43,821 nt of DNA from Actinomycetota bacterium (GCA_009699375.1 WLOF01000003.1:1-43821); one strand, 5' to 3'; shown: positions 25,152 through 33,857, counted from the stretch's first letter. Numbers and translations are program-made. The notes: generated from the sequence alone by a model not told the origin.

Positions 25152-25607
25152 ATGTCTGAAAGTTCCCTGCCTAATCCCATTTTTCGCGAATCTCTCGCGC
25201 CACCGGTCTGGTTACTGGGCTTTATCTACTTTCTTTTAGCTTCGCTAGCGCTATCGATTTGGGCAGCTTTAGGTGATAGCGCTGGGGTGATTTCAATTCT
25301 TTTCTTCACAGTACTTCTCTTGGTCATCAGAAGTAAGTCGACGTTGCATATTGAAGTTACTCACAATGAATTAACAATAAATCGTGCCCACATAGAGAAA
25401 AAATTCTTAGGAGAAGTCAAGCAACTTGACTCTGCACAAATGCGGACAACGCGAGGACGTAATGCTGATCCAGCAAGTTTCTTAGCGATTAGATTTTGGG
25501 TAAGTCAGGGCGTAAAAATTGAAGTGAAAGATTCAAAAGATTCGACCCCTTATTGGTTGATCAGTACAAAAAAGGGAAATCAACTTGCAAAAGCCCTAAA
25601 AGATTAG
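25152..25607 (+). CDS. DUF3093 membrane protein
   Basis: A 151-residue protein of the actinobacterial DUF3093 family, function unknown. Two hydrophobic helices (about 18-35 and 42-58) are followed by a soluble domain of short strands with THNELTINRAHIEKKFLGEV and RGRNADPASFLAIRFWVSQGVKIEVKD. The C-terminal YWLISTKKGNQLAKAL is a conserved-looking end. In Actinobacteria it sits with dut and DUF4193, as here. It converges on DUF4193 with a four-base overlap of stop codons. Confidence 0.85.
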   Translation: MSESSLPNPIFRESLAPPVWLLGFIYFLLASLALSIWAALGDSAGVISILFFTVLLLVIRSKSTLHIEVTHNELTINRAHIEKKFLGEVKQLDSAQMRTTRGRNADPASFLAIRFWVSQGVKIEVKDSKDSTPYWLISTKKGNQLAKALKD

Positions 25608-25900
25608 GCGCACTCTTTACATACTGCTTTAGCGCCTTCGCCCTTAGCTAATTGCGAAATATGGTGAACGAGAAAACAGCGCGAGCATGCAAATTCGTCT
25701 GTTTGTCTTGGGACAACGCGCACTGAAAGCTCTTCACCAGATAAATCTGCTCCAGGTAGCTCAATGCTTTCTGCAGCTTCGGCTTCATCAACATCAACTT
25801 GGCCGGACTGAGCATCTACACGTCGAGCTTTTAGTTCTTCAAGGGATTCTTCATGTAACTCTTCATCAGTTTTTCTGGGGGTGTCGTAGTCAGTTGCCAC
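25604..25900 (-). CDS. DUF4193 zinc-ribbon-like protein
   Basis: A 98-residue protein of the actinobacterial DUF4193 family. It has an N-terminal ATDYDTPRKTDEE, an acidic middle, and a C-terminal four-cysteine segment: EFACSRCFLVHH, then AVCKECA at the very end. The two CxxC pairs look like a zinc ribbon. The function is unknown; its strong conservation suggests a basic role. I chose the GTG at 25900 because GAGGTG stands at a good distance (six bases) and the family starts at VATDYD. An ATG nine bases upstream would be too close to that site. Confidence 0.87.
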   Translation of the reverse strand: MATDYDTPRKTDEELHEESLEELKARRVDAQSGQVDVDEAEAAESIELPGADLSGEELSVRVVPRQTDEFACSRCFLVHHISQLAKGEGAKAVCKECA

Positions 25901-26071
25901 TACATTCACCTCGCCTTCATCTTCATCATGTTTCAGGACACTGGGTATATTTACCTACGCGGGCGCATAATCGCGTATATCTGCTGCCTTAGTACCTACA
26001 ACGCCCGGCGTGTCGAAGTTATTCCTTGCGAGTTTGCTCTCCTTTTGCGCGAACTGGAGCGCGCTCGACCG
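25901..26071. other. Intergenic region between hflX and DUF4193
   Basis: This 171-base stretch must hold the promoter and leader of DUF4193 on the minus strand. A GC-rich stem (GCGCG and CGCGC around 26047-26064) lies just past the hflX stop but has no T-run in the direction of transcription. I see no RNA gene or reading frame. Confidence 0.4.
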
Positions 26072-27541
26072 CTACAGGCGGGATAACTTCTCAGCAAGCG
26101 ATGGATTCACACGTGCATGTATAGCAGTTCCCTCAGCAACGTATTCCTCACTCAGAATTTCACCATGCTCATGAATGGCATGAATGAGGTCTCCCCGATC
26201 ATAGGGAACGACAGTTTTGATCTCCACGCTTGGGCGAGGAAGTGAATTTTCAATAGCGTGAAGTAAGCCTTCCATTCCAAATCCAGAACGAACCGAGAAC
26301 GCATAACTATCTTTCTCGTTACGAAGAATCTCCATCACTTTTTCAGGATCTGCAACATCAACCTTATTTATTGCAATTATTTCTTTAATATGACTTGCCC
26401 CAATGTCATTGATAACCTCACGCACAGCACGAATCTGTTCAAACGGATCCGGGTGTGAGCCATCTACAACATGAACGATTAAATCAGCTGATTCGACCTC
26501 TTCTAGCGTCGACTTAAAAGCATCAATGAGTTGATGCGGTAAATGGCGCACAAATCCCACAGTATCTGTCAACGTATAGACACGACCGTCAGTTGTATGA
26601 GATTGACGCACAGTTGGATCCAAGGTGGCAAATAGTGCGTTCTCAACGAGTACCCCTGCATTAGTCAATGCATTAAGGAGCGAAGACTTACCCGCATTTG
26701 TATAGCCAGTAATGGCTACCGATGGAATGTTGTAACGATTTCGTTCTTGTCTCTTTGTGTCACGCGCAATCTTCATTTCCAGAATTTCATCTTTAAGCTT
26801 GGCCATTTTATCTCTAATTTTTCGACGATCAGTTTCAATCTTGGTTTCACCTGGCCCGCGACCACCAATTCCGGCACCTCCTGCCGCACGGCCACCGGCT
26901 TGCCGCGAAAGTGAATCTCCCCAACCACGAAGTCTAGGTAGCAAATAAGACATTTGAGCTAATTCAACTTGTGCCTTACCTTCTTTGCTTTTCGCGTGTT
27001 GGGCAAAGATGTCCAAAATAAGTGCTGTGCGATCAACAACTTTTACTTTCACTTTTTCTTCTAATTGGCGAAGTTGCGACGGTGAAAGTTCCCCATCGCA
27101 AATGACTGTGTCTGCCCCTGTTGCTTGAACAACCGCACGAAGTTCGGCAACTTTGCCAGAACCAATATATGTAGCTGGATCTGGTTTATCTCTCCTTTGA
27201 ATAAGCCCATCAAGCACTTCAGAGCCAGCAGTTTCTGCAAGGGCTTTTAATTCTGCCAAAGAATTTTCTGCCATGAGCGATGTGCCTTGCGTCCAGACGC
27301 CAACTAACACAACTCTTTCTAACTGAAGTTGTCGGTATTCTGCAAGCGAAATGTCCTGCAACTCTGTAGAGAAACCTTTAACTCTTCGAAGCGCATTTCT
27401 TTGTTCTAGCTCTGGCTGAGAGTCCTCATCACCAGAATCAAAATCAGCAGCCACCCGTGCACTTTCACGAAGTAACGCTTCAAACTCTGCATCTAACGCA
27501 GGGTCGTGTGAATCGTTTGCATCTGTGCTTTTCTTTGACAC
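26072..27541 (-). CDS. hflX: GTPase HflX
   Basis: A 489-residue ribosome-associated GTPase that splits or rescues stalled ribosomes under stress. The N-terminal HflX domain includes TYIGSGKVAELRAVV and the segment LSPSQLRQLEEKVKVKVVDRTALILDIF. A Gly-rich linker (RQAGGRAAGGAGIGGRGPGE) follows, then the G domain with G1 GYTNAGKS (279-286), DTVGFVRHLPHQL and NKVD. The start is a GTG; no strong ribosome site is visible. It closes the recA-to-hflX gene run and starts 16 bases after dapF. Confidence 0.94.
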   Translation of the reverse strand: MSKKSTDANDSHDPALDAEFEALLRESARVAADFDSGDEDSQPELEQRNALRRVKGFSTELQDISLAEYRQLQLERVVLVGVWTQGTSLMAENSLAELKALAETAGSEVLDGLIQRRDKPDPATYIGSGKVAELRAVVQATGADTVICDGELSPSQLRQLEEKVKVKVVDRTALILDIFAQHAKSKEGKAQVELAQMSYLLPRLRGWGDSLSRQAGGRAAGGAGIGGRGPGETKIETDRRKIRDKMAKLKDEILEMKIARDTKRQERNRYNIPSVAITGYTNAGKSSLLNALTNAGVLVENALFATLDPTVRQSHTTDGRVYTLTDTVGFVRHLPHQLIDAFKSTLEEVESADLIVHVVDGSHPDPFEQIRAVREVINDIGASHIKEIIAINKVDVADPEKVMEILRNEKDSYAFSVRSGFGMEGLLHAIENSLPRPSVEIKTVVPYDRGDLIHAIHEHGEILSEEYVAEGTAIHARVNPSLAEKLSRL

Positions 27542-27557
27542 TACTAGGCTTTCAGCA

Positions 27558-28367
27558 TCAGGAAACTAAGAATTCTGTAATGTCATGTTCTGAAATCAAC
27601 TCTGCCGGGCCACTTAAAATTGCATTGAAGTGAGAATCAATTTCAACCTCTAAACGCCCGCCTGGAGGATAAATAATCCATTTCGCCGGATATGCAGATT
27701 TGTATTTAATTGATGCAGCTAGTGCGACTGCACATGTTCCGGTGCCGCAAGATTGTGTTTCGCCTACTCCGCGTTCGAAAACGCGCATTTTAAGTTCGTT
27801 ACCCTGTAATAGCTCCACGAATTCCACGTTAACGCCTTCGGGATATGAGTCTTTAGGACGCACTACTGGTGCCTCTTTAAGATCGCCAATTTTCTCAAGA
27901 GTCTCGACGAATGCAACGGCATGAGGATTACCTATGCTGATGTTGTACCCGTTCCAGATGGAACCGTTAGCCGAAATAGTGATCTCATCATTTTCATCGG
28001 TAATGTGTCCCATATTTACAGTGATATCACCTTCGCTAGGAACACGTAGATGTTTCATTCCGTCGCGAGTATTAATTGCGAAAATACCTTCAGCTTGATG
28101 GCCGCGACTCACCAAATATCTCGCCATCACGCGAATTCCATTCCCGCACATTTCGGCAATTGAGCCATCAGCATTTCTGTAATCCATAAACCACTTACCT
28201 TCAGGCGCTGTAATACGAATGAGACCATCAGAACCAATACCTGTTTCGCGATTGCACAGTGCAGCTGTTTGGGCCGTGGTAATTGAAATTTCGCTTTTGG
28301 GATCAAAGACAATGACAAAATCATTATGTGTTCCGTGGCCATAAGTGGCCGAAATCGAGGTAGTCAT
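27558..28367 (-). CDS. dapF: Diaminopimelate epimerase
   Basis: A 269-residue epimerase converting LL- to meso-diaminopimelate for lysine and peptidoglycan synthesis. The two catalytic cysteines are C74 in AEMCGNGIRVM and C207 in ETQSCGTGTCAVA. The N-terminal YGHGTHNDFVIV matches actinobacterial DapF. The frame extends to 28595, but those 76 extra codons lie inside miaA in another frame, so the ATG at 28367 is the start. It stands 13 bases after miaA. No ribosome binding site is evident; a short dyad fills the gap. Confidence 0.93.
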   Translation of the reverse strand: MTTSISATYGHGTHNDFVIVFDPKSEISITTAQTAALCNRETGIGSDGLIRITAPEGKWFMDYRNADGSIAEMCGNGIRVMARYLVSRGHQAEGIFAINTRDGMKHLRVPSEGDITVNMGHITDENDEITISANGSIWNGYNISIGNPHAVAFVETLEKIGDLKEAPVVRPKDSYPEGVNVEFVELLQGNELKMRVFERGVGETQSCGTGTCAVALAASIKYKSAYPAKWIIYPPGGRLEVEIDSHFNAILSGPAELISEHDITEFLVS

Positions 28368-28372
28368 TATTG

Positions 28373-28387
28373 AGTAAAGTTTACTCG
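28373..28387. repeat. Short dyad at the miaA/dapF junction
   Basis: GAGTAAA and TTTACTC flank a single base. The dyad covers the miaA stop codon and lies five bases before the dapF ATG. It is A/T rich and short, so its significance is doubtful. Confidence 0.3.
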
Positions 28388-29310
28388 TGAAGGGCTGCGC
28401 GCGTGGACTGTGAATTGCGCAGATGAGAAATGATGGTTTCCAATCGAGGTTGAGTTGGTGAAATCCATCTGATTCTTTCATCCCGTGAAAACCAGGTTTC
28501 TTGGCGTCGGGCATACTGCCTCGTAGCCCTTTTTGTATCCTCTTGAGCATCAGCTTCAGAGATGAGTCCATCGGCAAACTTAATAACTTGGGCATAACCT
28601 AAAGCGAGTTGTGCTGTGCGACCTTCACGCAAACCAGAGGAAAGTAAAGTGTGGGTTTCTTGCACTAGCCCCTTTTGCCACATCTCATCTACTCGATTAC
28701 TGATGCGTTGATCAAGTGTTTCACGATCCATTACGAGCCCAAATTGCTGTGCATCGGGAAAATGTGTGCTGTCTTTCCGAGGTAGATTTGCAGTGAAGGG
28801 CTTACCTGTAATTTCAATAACTTCTAGCGCCCGTATTACCCTTCGGAGGTTTGCTTTATCTATTGCAAGTGCTGCTCCTGGATCTAACTTCTCAAGGCGT
28901 TCAAACATTGCATCTCCGCCAATTTTCTCTGCTAGCGCATTGAGCGACTTACGCACTTCCGGATCCGTGTCGGGGAAATTCAGATCGTCAAGAATTGCCT
29001 TGATGTACAGACCAGTGCCGCCAACGACAACTACATCTTTACCCCGAGAATGAATTTCTGAAATTAGCTTACGTGCGCGCTCCTGATACCAGGCAACATT
29101 TGCATCCTCGTGCACTTCAAGGACATCAAGTAAATGGTGCGCAACTCCGTCTCTTTGATCAACACTCAGTTTCGCCGTGCCAATATCCATTCCTTTGTAG
29201 AGCTGCATGGAGTCCGCGCTGATAATTTCGGCGTCTAAATGCTTAGCTAATGCGATTGCTGTTTCACTTTTTCCTGTTGCTGTTGCGCCACAAATTATTA
29301 TGAGCTTCAT
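28381..29310 (-). CDS. miaA: tRNA dimethylallyltransferase
   Basis: A 309-residue enzyme that prenylates A37 of tRNAs reading UNN codons, using dimethylallyl diphosphate. The P-loop GATATGKS lies at residues 8-15. [17 protein letters not shown] contains the catalytic Asp region, and [17 protein letters not shown] is the family signature. Near the C-terminus are [14 protein letters not shown]. The ATG overlaps the miaB stop by four bases (ATGA). MiaA supplies the i6A37 substrate that MiaB then thiomethylates, so the two adjacent genes catalyse consecutive steps. Confidence 0.96.
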   Translation of the reverse strand: MKLIIICGATATGKSETAIALAKHLDAEIISADSMQLYKGMDIGTAKLSVDQRDGVAHHLLDVLEVHEDANVAWYQERARKLISEIHSRGKDVVVVGGTGLYIKAILDDLNFPDTDPEVRKSLNALAEKIGGDAMFERLEKLDPGAALAIDKANLRRVIRALEVIEITGKPFTANLPRKDSTHFPDAQQFGLVMDRETLDQRISNRVDEMWQKGLVQETHTLLSSGLREGRTAQLALGYAQVIKFADGLISEADAQEDTKRATRQYARRQETWFSRDERIRWISPTQPRLETIISHLRNSQSTRAALHE

Positions 29311-30749
29311 GAACGCTTGGTTGGCATTCCAAGGAGTAATGGATCTCTACTCGACATATTTGTCCGAGCCTCATAAGCATCGCCACCTCTAGTCCTGCGC
29401 ACTTCGGCGCCAGTACCGGTCAAGAAATGAGGAGCTGCATCATCTATCTCTACAGTGACAACATCTCCAGGACGTGCCACGTTTTCGGCATCAAAGGTGA
29501 AATGGGCAAGACGAAAATCTTCTGTTCTTCCCGACATGCGTTCGCGTTCTGTATCTCTTCGACCCACATTCTCAGTGACAAGAACGTTCATACTTTTGCC
29601 AATTGCTTGCCTATTTACCGACAATGAAATTGCTTCTTGGTGGGCATGTAAACGCGTGTAACGCTCCCCCACGATTTCAGGTGCTACTTGGTTGGGCATA
29701 GTTGCTGCAGGAGTTCCGGGTCTCTTGGAATATTGGTAGGTATATGCCGCGCTAAATCGTGCTTGGGTTGCGATATCCAAAGTGTCTTGAAAGTCAGATT
29801 CAGTTTCGCCAGGAAAGCCAACAATGATGTCTGTGGTGATTTCTACATGAGGAATTGCTAGGCGCGCGCGTTCAATAATTCCTAAGTAGCGATCAGATCT
29901 ATAAGAACGACGCATGTCCTGTAGCACTTTATTGGATCCCGATTGCAACGGCATGTGCAGATGTGGCATTGCATTTGGACTTTGGGCCATTGCTTCGATG
30001 ACATCATCTGTGAAATCTCGAGGGTGCGGAGACATAAAGCGCACTCGTTCCAAGCCATCAATTTTTCCGCATGCGCGCACTAAATCTGCAAATGCTCCTC
30101 TATCTCCATTTTCAACTCCATAAGCGTTCACATTTTGTCCGAGGAGAGTTACTTCAATAACGCCTTGATCGACAAGAGTGCGAACTTCAAGCAAAATATC
30201 TGATGCTGATCGATCTTTTTCAACACCTCGAAGCGTTGGGACAATACAAAAAGTGCATGTGTTGTTGCAGCCGACCGAGATAGAAACCCATGCAGAAAAA
30301 GCTGAAAAACGACGAGCTGGGAGCGTGGATGGGAAATGCTCTAGTGATTCGAGAATCTCTATCTGGGATTCTTCTTCAATACGTGCGCGCTCGAGAAGTA
30401 CAGGCAATGAGCCAACATTATGAGTTCCGAAAACAACATCAACATAAGGCGCTTTTTTCATAATGATGGATTGATCTTTTTGCGCCAAGCATCCACCAAC
30501 TGCTATTTGCATTCTGGGATTTGCCTTTTTAATCGGGGCTAAGAAGCTGAGATTTCCGTAGAGCTTATTGTCAGCATTTTCACGAACTGCGCAGGTATTA
30601 AAAACCACAATGTCAGCTTGTTCACCCGGGACCACAGGAATAAATCCAGCCTCATCGAGCAATCCGGCAATTCGCTCAGAGTCATGGACATTCATCTGGC
30701 ACCCATAGGTTTCAACCAGATATGTACGTGCCATCACCGAACTTTGCAT
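29307..30749 (-). CDS. miaB: tRNA-2-methylthio-N6-dimethylallyladenosine synthase
   Basis: A 480-residue radical-SAM methylthiotransferase that adds the methylthio group to i6A37 of tRNA. The auxiliary Fe-S cluster ligands are C17, C53 and C87. The radical-SAM motif is C161, C165 and C168 in [14 protein letters not shown] domain lies at the C-terminus. The leaderless -10 TACTAT, exactly six bases upstream, favours the ATG at 30749; an internal ATG five codons later ([12 protein letters not shown]) is the alternative. It heads the miaB-miaA-dapF-hflX run. Confidence 0.95.
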   Translation of the reverse strand: MQSSVMARTYLVETYGCQMNVHDSERIAGLLDEAGFIPVVPGEQADIVVFNTCAVRENADNKLYGNLSFLAPIKKANPRMQIAVGGCLAQKDQSIIMKKAPYVDVVFGTHNVGSLPVLLERARIEEESQIEILESLEHFPSTLPARRFSAFSAWVSISVGCNNTCTFCIVPTLRGVEKDRSASDILLEVRTLVDQGVIEVTLLGQNVNAYGVENGDRGAFADLVRACGKIDGLERVRFMSPHPRDFTDDVIEAMAQSPNAMPHLHMPLQSGSNKVLQDMRRSYRSDRYLGIIERARLAIPHVEITTDIIVGFPGETESDFQDTLDIATQARFSAAYTYQYSKRPGTPAATMPNQVAPEIVGERYTRLHAHQEAISLSVNRQAIGKSMNVLVTENVGRRDTERERMSGRTEDFRLAHFTFDAENVARPGDVVTVEIDDAAPHFLTGTGAEVRRTRGGDAYEARTNMSSRDPLLLGMPTKRS

Positions 30750-30755
30750 AGCGCA

Positions 30756-30761
30756 ATAGTA
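30756..30761 (-). promoter_or_regulatory. -10 element (TACTAT), leaderless miaB
   Basis: TACTAT on the minus strand is six bases before the ATG at 30749 and lies in the 21-base gap after recX. It supplies miaB with its own promoter separate from recA. Confidence 0.6.
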
Positions 30762-30770
30762 CTGGCCGAA

Positions 30771-31256
30771 TTAGATTCCGATTTCTCGCATGCATTCGTT
30801 GATAACGCTACTCGAAAAACCTCTTCTAGCCAGAGCGCCGTGTAGTCGACGACGGGCCACTTCGGTATCGAGTGAGGACATAGAGCGAAACTTTCGGGTC
30901 GTGAGTTCGAGCGCAATTGCTAACTCTTCTTCATGGCCAATTTCTGAGGTGACTAATTCAATGATTTCTTGACTTACGCCTTTACCTCGAAGTTCTGTCG
31001 AAATAGTTCGCTTAGAAAGTTTTTTGGCTCTTTGACGAGATTCACTCCAGGCGCGCGCGAATTCTTCATCATTGATATGGCCTTGCTCTTGTAGCCGATA
31101 GAGAACGGCATTGGCAATATCTTCAGTAACCCCGCGACGTTTAAGTAAGTCGAAGAGCTCGCCCCTACTTTTAGCGCGAGGTGCCAGCGCAACGAGTGCA
31201 ATGGTCTCGGCTAAAAAGTAGGGGTCAGAGCTTTCGTGAATAACGGAGGTAGAAAT
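30771..31256 (-). CDS. recX: Regulatory protein RecX with a non-canonical ATT start
   Basis: A 161-residue RecX, which binds RecA filaments and curbs recombinase activity. Reading the minus strand gives YFLAETIALVALAPRAKSRG, then ELFDLLKRRGV, LYRLQEQGHINDEEFARAW and STELRGKGVSQEII, all typical of RecX. The frame has no ATG, GTG or TTG until residue 126. After the in-frame stop inside recA, the plausible start is ATT, whose A is the last base of the recA stop (TAATT). GAGGT stands nine bases before it. The CTG at residue 24 is a poorer choice. The alternative is a gene disabled by a lost start. Confidence 0.8.
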   Translation of the reverse strand: MSTSVIHESSDPYFLAETIALVALAPRAKSRGELFDLLKRRGVTEDIANAVLYRLQEQGHINDEEFARAWSESRQRAKKLSKRTISTELRGKGVSQEIIELVTSEIGHEEELAIALELTTRKFRSMSSLDTEVARRRLHGALARRGFSSSVINECMREIGI

Positions 31257-32329
31257 TAGAAATCTACCTCTGCAGTTGCTTCATCGACTGCTGCAACAAG
31301 TGCTGGGTCAATTGGCGTTGGTACATAGTGAGTACGAATCTTGCTTTCAATATCATTGGCAAGATCTGGGTTATCGAGCAAGAAATTACGGGAGTTTTCT
31401 TTGCCTTGTCCCAATTGGTCGCCTTCATATGTGTACCAAGCGCCAGACTTTTTCACGATTCCGATATCAACTCCAAGATCAAGGAGCGAACCTTCTCGTG
31501 AAATTCCAACACCGTAAAGAATGTCGAACTCTGCTTGCTTGAAAGGTGGAGCCATCTTGTTCTTAACAACTTTGACGCGAGTACGGTTACCGACAGCATC
31601 TGTGCCATCTTTAAGGGTTTCAATACGACGAATATCTAAACGAATTGATGCGTAAAACTTGAGTGCTTTACCGCCAGTTGTTGTTTCTGGAGATCCGAAG
31701 AAGACGCCAATCTTTTCACGCAACTGATTGATAAATATTGCGGTGGTCTTTGATTGGTGAAGTGCGCCAGTAATTTTACGAAGGGCTTGTGACATCAAGC
31801 GAGCTTGAAGTCCCATATGTGAATCGCCCATCTCGCCTTCAATTTCTGCGCGAGGAACAAGTGCTGCTACGGAGTCAACAACAACAATGTCGAGTGCGCC
31901 GGAGCGGATCAACATATCCATAATTTCTAGCGCTTGTTCTCCGGTATCTGGTTGTGAAACGAGAAGGGCATCAATATCGACGCCAAGTTTCTTTGCATAC
32001 TCAGCATCAAATGCATGCTCAGCATCAATAAATGCTGCGATTCCACCTGCGCGTTGCGCGTTGGCAATTGCGTGAAGTGCAAGAGTGGTTTTACCTGAAG
32101 ATTCTGGTCCGTAAATTTCAACAACGCGACCACGTGGAAGTCCGCCAATACCTAATGCGATATCCAAACTAATAGAACCTGTTGGGATGACTTCTACTAC
32201 TGCATTCGCGCGTTCACTCATCTTCATAACTGCGCCTTTTCCGAATTGACGTTCAATCTGGGCAAGGGCTGTATCGAGGGCTTTGGATTTATCGTTTGAT
32301 ACTTTTTCGTTAGCTTTTTCGCTAGCCAT
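31256..32329 (-). CDS. recA: Recombinase RecA
   Basis: A 357-residue RecA, the ATP-dependent strand-exchange protein that also triggers LexA self-cleavage. The Walker A motif GPESSGKT is at 74-81. [15 protein letters not shown] is Walker B, and the L1/L2 loops include [21 protein letters not shown] and [22 protein letters not shown]. The RBS AAAGGAAG stands about six bases before the ATG at 32329. A TTG start at 32344 is possible but would begin inside that site. A 130-base leader separates it from a LexA box. Its stop overlaps the recX start. Confidence 0.97.
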   Translation of the reverse strand: MASEKANEKVSNDKSKALDTALAQIERQFGKGAVMKMSERANAVVEVIPTGSISLDIALGIGGLPRGRVVEIYGPESSGKTTLALHAIANAQRAGGIAAFIDAEHAFDAEYAKKLGVDIDALLVSQPDTGEQALEIMDMLIRSGALDIVVVDSVAALVPRAEIEGEMGDSHMGLQARLMSQALRKITGALHQSKTTAIFINQLREKIGVFFGSPETTTGGKALKFYASIRLDIRRIETLKDGTDAVGNRTRVKVVKNKMAPPFKQAEFDILYGVGISREGSLLDLGVDIGIVKKSGAWYTYEGDQLGQGKENSRNFLLDNPDLANDIESKIRTHYVPTPIDPALVAAVDEATAEVDF

Positions 32330-32347
32330 CTTTCTTCCTTTCAATTA

Positions 32348-32363
32348 AACGCCACCTGGCGTT
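32348..32363. promoter_or_regulatory. Hairpin in the recA leader
   Basis: AACGCCA and TGGCGTT flank two bases, just upstream of the recA ribosome binding site. In RNA the inner pairs would open, leaving a stem of about five or six pairs close to the site. An effect on recA translation is possible but unproven. Confidence 0.35.
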
Positions 32364-32459
32364 AGTTATGGTCCAGAAGGTACGGAAGGCCACTGGTGGG
32401 AAGACAGGCGCTAGGCCTGAACCGTGGAAACCGCTCTGGTTGGGTAGGGATAGAGTATC

Positions 32460-32473
32460 CGAACACCTGTTCG
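32460..32473. promoter_or_regulatory. LexA (SOS) box upstream of recA
   Basis: CGAACACCTGTTCG is a dyad with GAAC-N4-GTTC, matching the actinobacterial LexA site TCGAACN4GTTCGA at most positions. It lies 131 bases before the recA ATG. A possible -10 TATAGT (32475-32480, minus strand) abuts it, so LexA bound here would cover the transcript start. Confidence 0.8.
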
Positions 32474-32519
32474 AACTATACTTTCAAGGCCCGACACGCC
32501 GCGCCTGCTGCTGTGGAAA

Positions 32520-32984
32520 CTACCTAGAGAGCAGCGCCGCTTGCGAAGAAATCTCTTCTTTGGACAATGGATGTAGACATTGTCCAATCAGCCAACGCAG
32601 GGCCAACTCCCTCTCAGGGACAGAGGGCAGCACTGACTCAAGCCCGGCCCGAATGCGAGGCCAGAGTTCATCCTGGGCGCTGGAAAGCATCTGCGCGAGC
32701 GCACCAGGATCTGTACGTCGAAGTGTGGCGAGCGCTGAATCACTGGAGATGCGCCACGCAATGGCTTCTAATGAGTGGGCCTGATGGAAAAGCTCATCTA
32801 CTTCGCTCTCTAAAAGTGCACGCAGTACTGCATCTTTATCTCGGAAGTGGTTGTACAACGTTGCTCGAGAAACTTGCGCAGTGTCGGCAATATCAATCAT
32901 TGTCGCTTTATGTAATCCGCCCACTGAAATAAGGCTTTTGGTGCCTTCTAGAATTGCAGTTCTTGTACGACGGAATGATGTCAT
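32520..32984 (-). CDS. TetR/AcrR-family transcriptional regulator
   Basis: A 154-residue TetR-type repressor. The N-terminal helix-turn-helix reads RTRTAILEGTKSLISVGG, then TMIDIADTAQVSRATLYNHFRDKDAVL. The C-terminal helical domain is short and would hold the ligand pocket; its ligand is unknown. The frame continues to a GTG at 33038, but the -10 TACCTT exactly six bases before the ATG at 32984, and the typical family start, favour the shorter form. It sits between clgR and recA, where many actinobacteria carry DUF3046 instead. Confidence 0.83.
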   Translation of the reverse strand: MTSFRRTRTAILEGTKSLISVGGLHKATMIDIADTAQVSRATLYNHFRDKDAVLRALLESEVDELFHQAHSLEAIAWRISSDSALATLRRTDPGALAQMLSSAQDELWPRIRAGLESVLPSVPERELALRWLIGQCLHPLSKEEISSQAALLSR

Positions 32985-32990
32985 CTGACG

Positions 32991-32996
32991 AAGGTA
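32991..32996 (-). promoter_or_regulatory. -10 element (TACCTT), leaderless tetR gene
   Basis: TACCTT on the minus strand is six bases before the ATG at 32984. It decides against the upstream GTG at 33038. Confidence 0.55.
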
Positions 32997-33043
32997 GGGC
33001 TCGGCTTTACTTGATTCCAAATTATCAGTGCTGGGCACTGTTT

Positions 33044-33325
33044 TTAAGCGGCGTCAACAACAGTAAGCTTGACCGCATCTCTTGAATTCACTTCGCATAA
33101 AACTAATTCGTGAGCAACATCAGTGAGCACTGTTGAAAGTTCTACATCAAGCGCTTGGCAAATCGAATTCAATAGTTCTGAAGACGCTTCTTTCTGACCG
33201 CGTTCTACTTCAGATAAATACCCTAGAGAAACTCTGGCTTGTCGGGCAACTTCTCGCAGCGTTCGCCCTTGACTATTTCGAGATGCACGTAAAGAGCGAC
33301 CTATGTGAGTACGTAATAGCTCCAT
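33044..33325 (-). CDS. clgR: ClgR-type XRE-family regulator
   Basis: A 93-residue helix-turn-helix protein. [40 protein letters not shown] is the Xre domain with the ClgR signature. ClgR activates clp protease genes in Actinobacteria and is itself degraded by Clp. The frame extends to 33610, but that part lies antiparallel-free within cinA in another frame and shows no family match. The ATG at 33325 has AAGGGAG five bases upstream. The gene is 25 bases after cinA, a conserved actinobacterial neighbourhood. Confidence 0.88.
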   Translation of the reverse strand: MELLRTHIGRSLRASRNSQGRTLREVARQARVSLGYLSEVERGQKEASSELLNSICQALDVELSTVLTDVAHELVLCEVNSRDAVKLTVVDAA

Positions 33326-33350
33326 GGTGACTCCCTTCTTGCGCCCGAAA

Positions 33351-33845
33351 TTAGGCGTTGATCGATGTTCTAAGGATACGCGCAAATGCCGATATTGCGC
33401 TGGCAATAGTGGCGTTTTGGACAGAATGACGGTCGCCATCGAGTTCGAGAAAGGTGCTCTGAACGATAGGGCCGGAGATTGATACCCAAACGCTGCCTTG
33501 TGCAACTCCTTCTGAGGGTCCAGGTCCGGCAACCCCTGTTGTTGCAATTGCCCACGTTGATGAAAATTTCTGGGCCGCCCCTTGAGCCATGGCGATAGCA
33601 ACTTCTTCACTCACTACTCCGTGAGTGTTAATAAGCGAAGGTGCTACTCCCAAAATATCTTCTTTAGCTCCGTTGCTATACGCAATGACTCCCCCGCGAT
33701 AAATTTTAGATGCGCCGGCGATACTTGTGATTACCGCACCTAACCCACCGCCAGTAATGGATTCTGCGGTACTGAGTGTTTGCCCACGTGATTCCAGTAA
33801 AGAAATAATCTCTTCCACTTCACGAACAATTGCGTTGGTTGGCAT
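33351..33845 (-). CDS. CinA C-terminal domain protein (nicotinamide-nucleotide amidohydrolase, PncC-like)
   Basis: A 164-residue stand-alone CinA C-terminal domain. Enzymes of this kind deamidate nicotinamide mononucleotide in NAD salvage. Family marks are [56 protein letters not shown] and GSVWVSI. The N-terminal CinA domain is absent, as usual in Actinobacteria. A -10 TAGGTT six bases before the ATG includes the pgsA stop codon, so cinA probably has its own leaderless promoter inside the operon. Confidence 0.9.
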   Translation of the reverse strand: MPTNAIVREVEEIISLLESRGQTLSTAESITGGGLGAVITSIAGASKIYRGGVIAYSNGAKEDILGVAPSLINTHGVVSEEVAIAMAQGAAQKFSSTWAIATTGVAGPGPSEGVAQGSVWVSISGPIVQSTFLELDGDRHSVQNATIASAISAFARILRTSINA

Positions 33846-33851
33846 TGAAAT

Positions 33852-33857
33852 AACCTA
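33852..33857 (-). promoter_or_regulatory. -10 element (TAGGTT) built on the pgsA stop codon
   Basis: TAGGTT on the minus strand is six bases before the cinA ATG at 33845. Its TAG (33855-33857) is also the pgsA stop codon. Confidence 0.5.

Noticed and set aside
26044-26066. GC-rich stem after hflX as an intrinsic terminator
   Set aside because: The stem is only five pairs and the following bases on the transcribed strand are A-rich, not T-rich.
28368-28595. 76-codon N-terminal extension of dapF
   Set aside because: It lies within miaA in another frame and does not resemble DapF, which starts at YGHGTHND-type sequence.
30974-31201. 75-codon minus-strand frame within the recX region
   Set aside because: It is out of frame with RecX. 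The real RecX frame lacks a standard start codon, so an ATG-based scan picks this one instead.
32368-32784. 138-codon open frame on the plus strand over the recA leader and TetR gene
   Set aside because: It is antisense to a well-supported TetR gene and the LexA box, and its translation has no recognisable domain.
33326-33610. Long N-terminal extension of the ClgR frame
   Set aside because: It is the shadow of cinA. The ATG at 33325 has a good ribosome site and the right family start.
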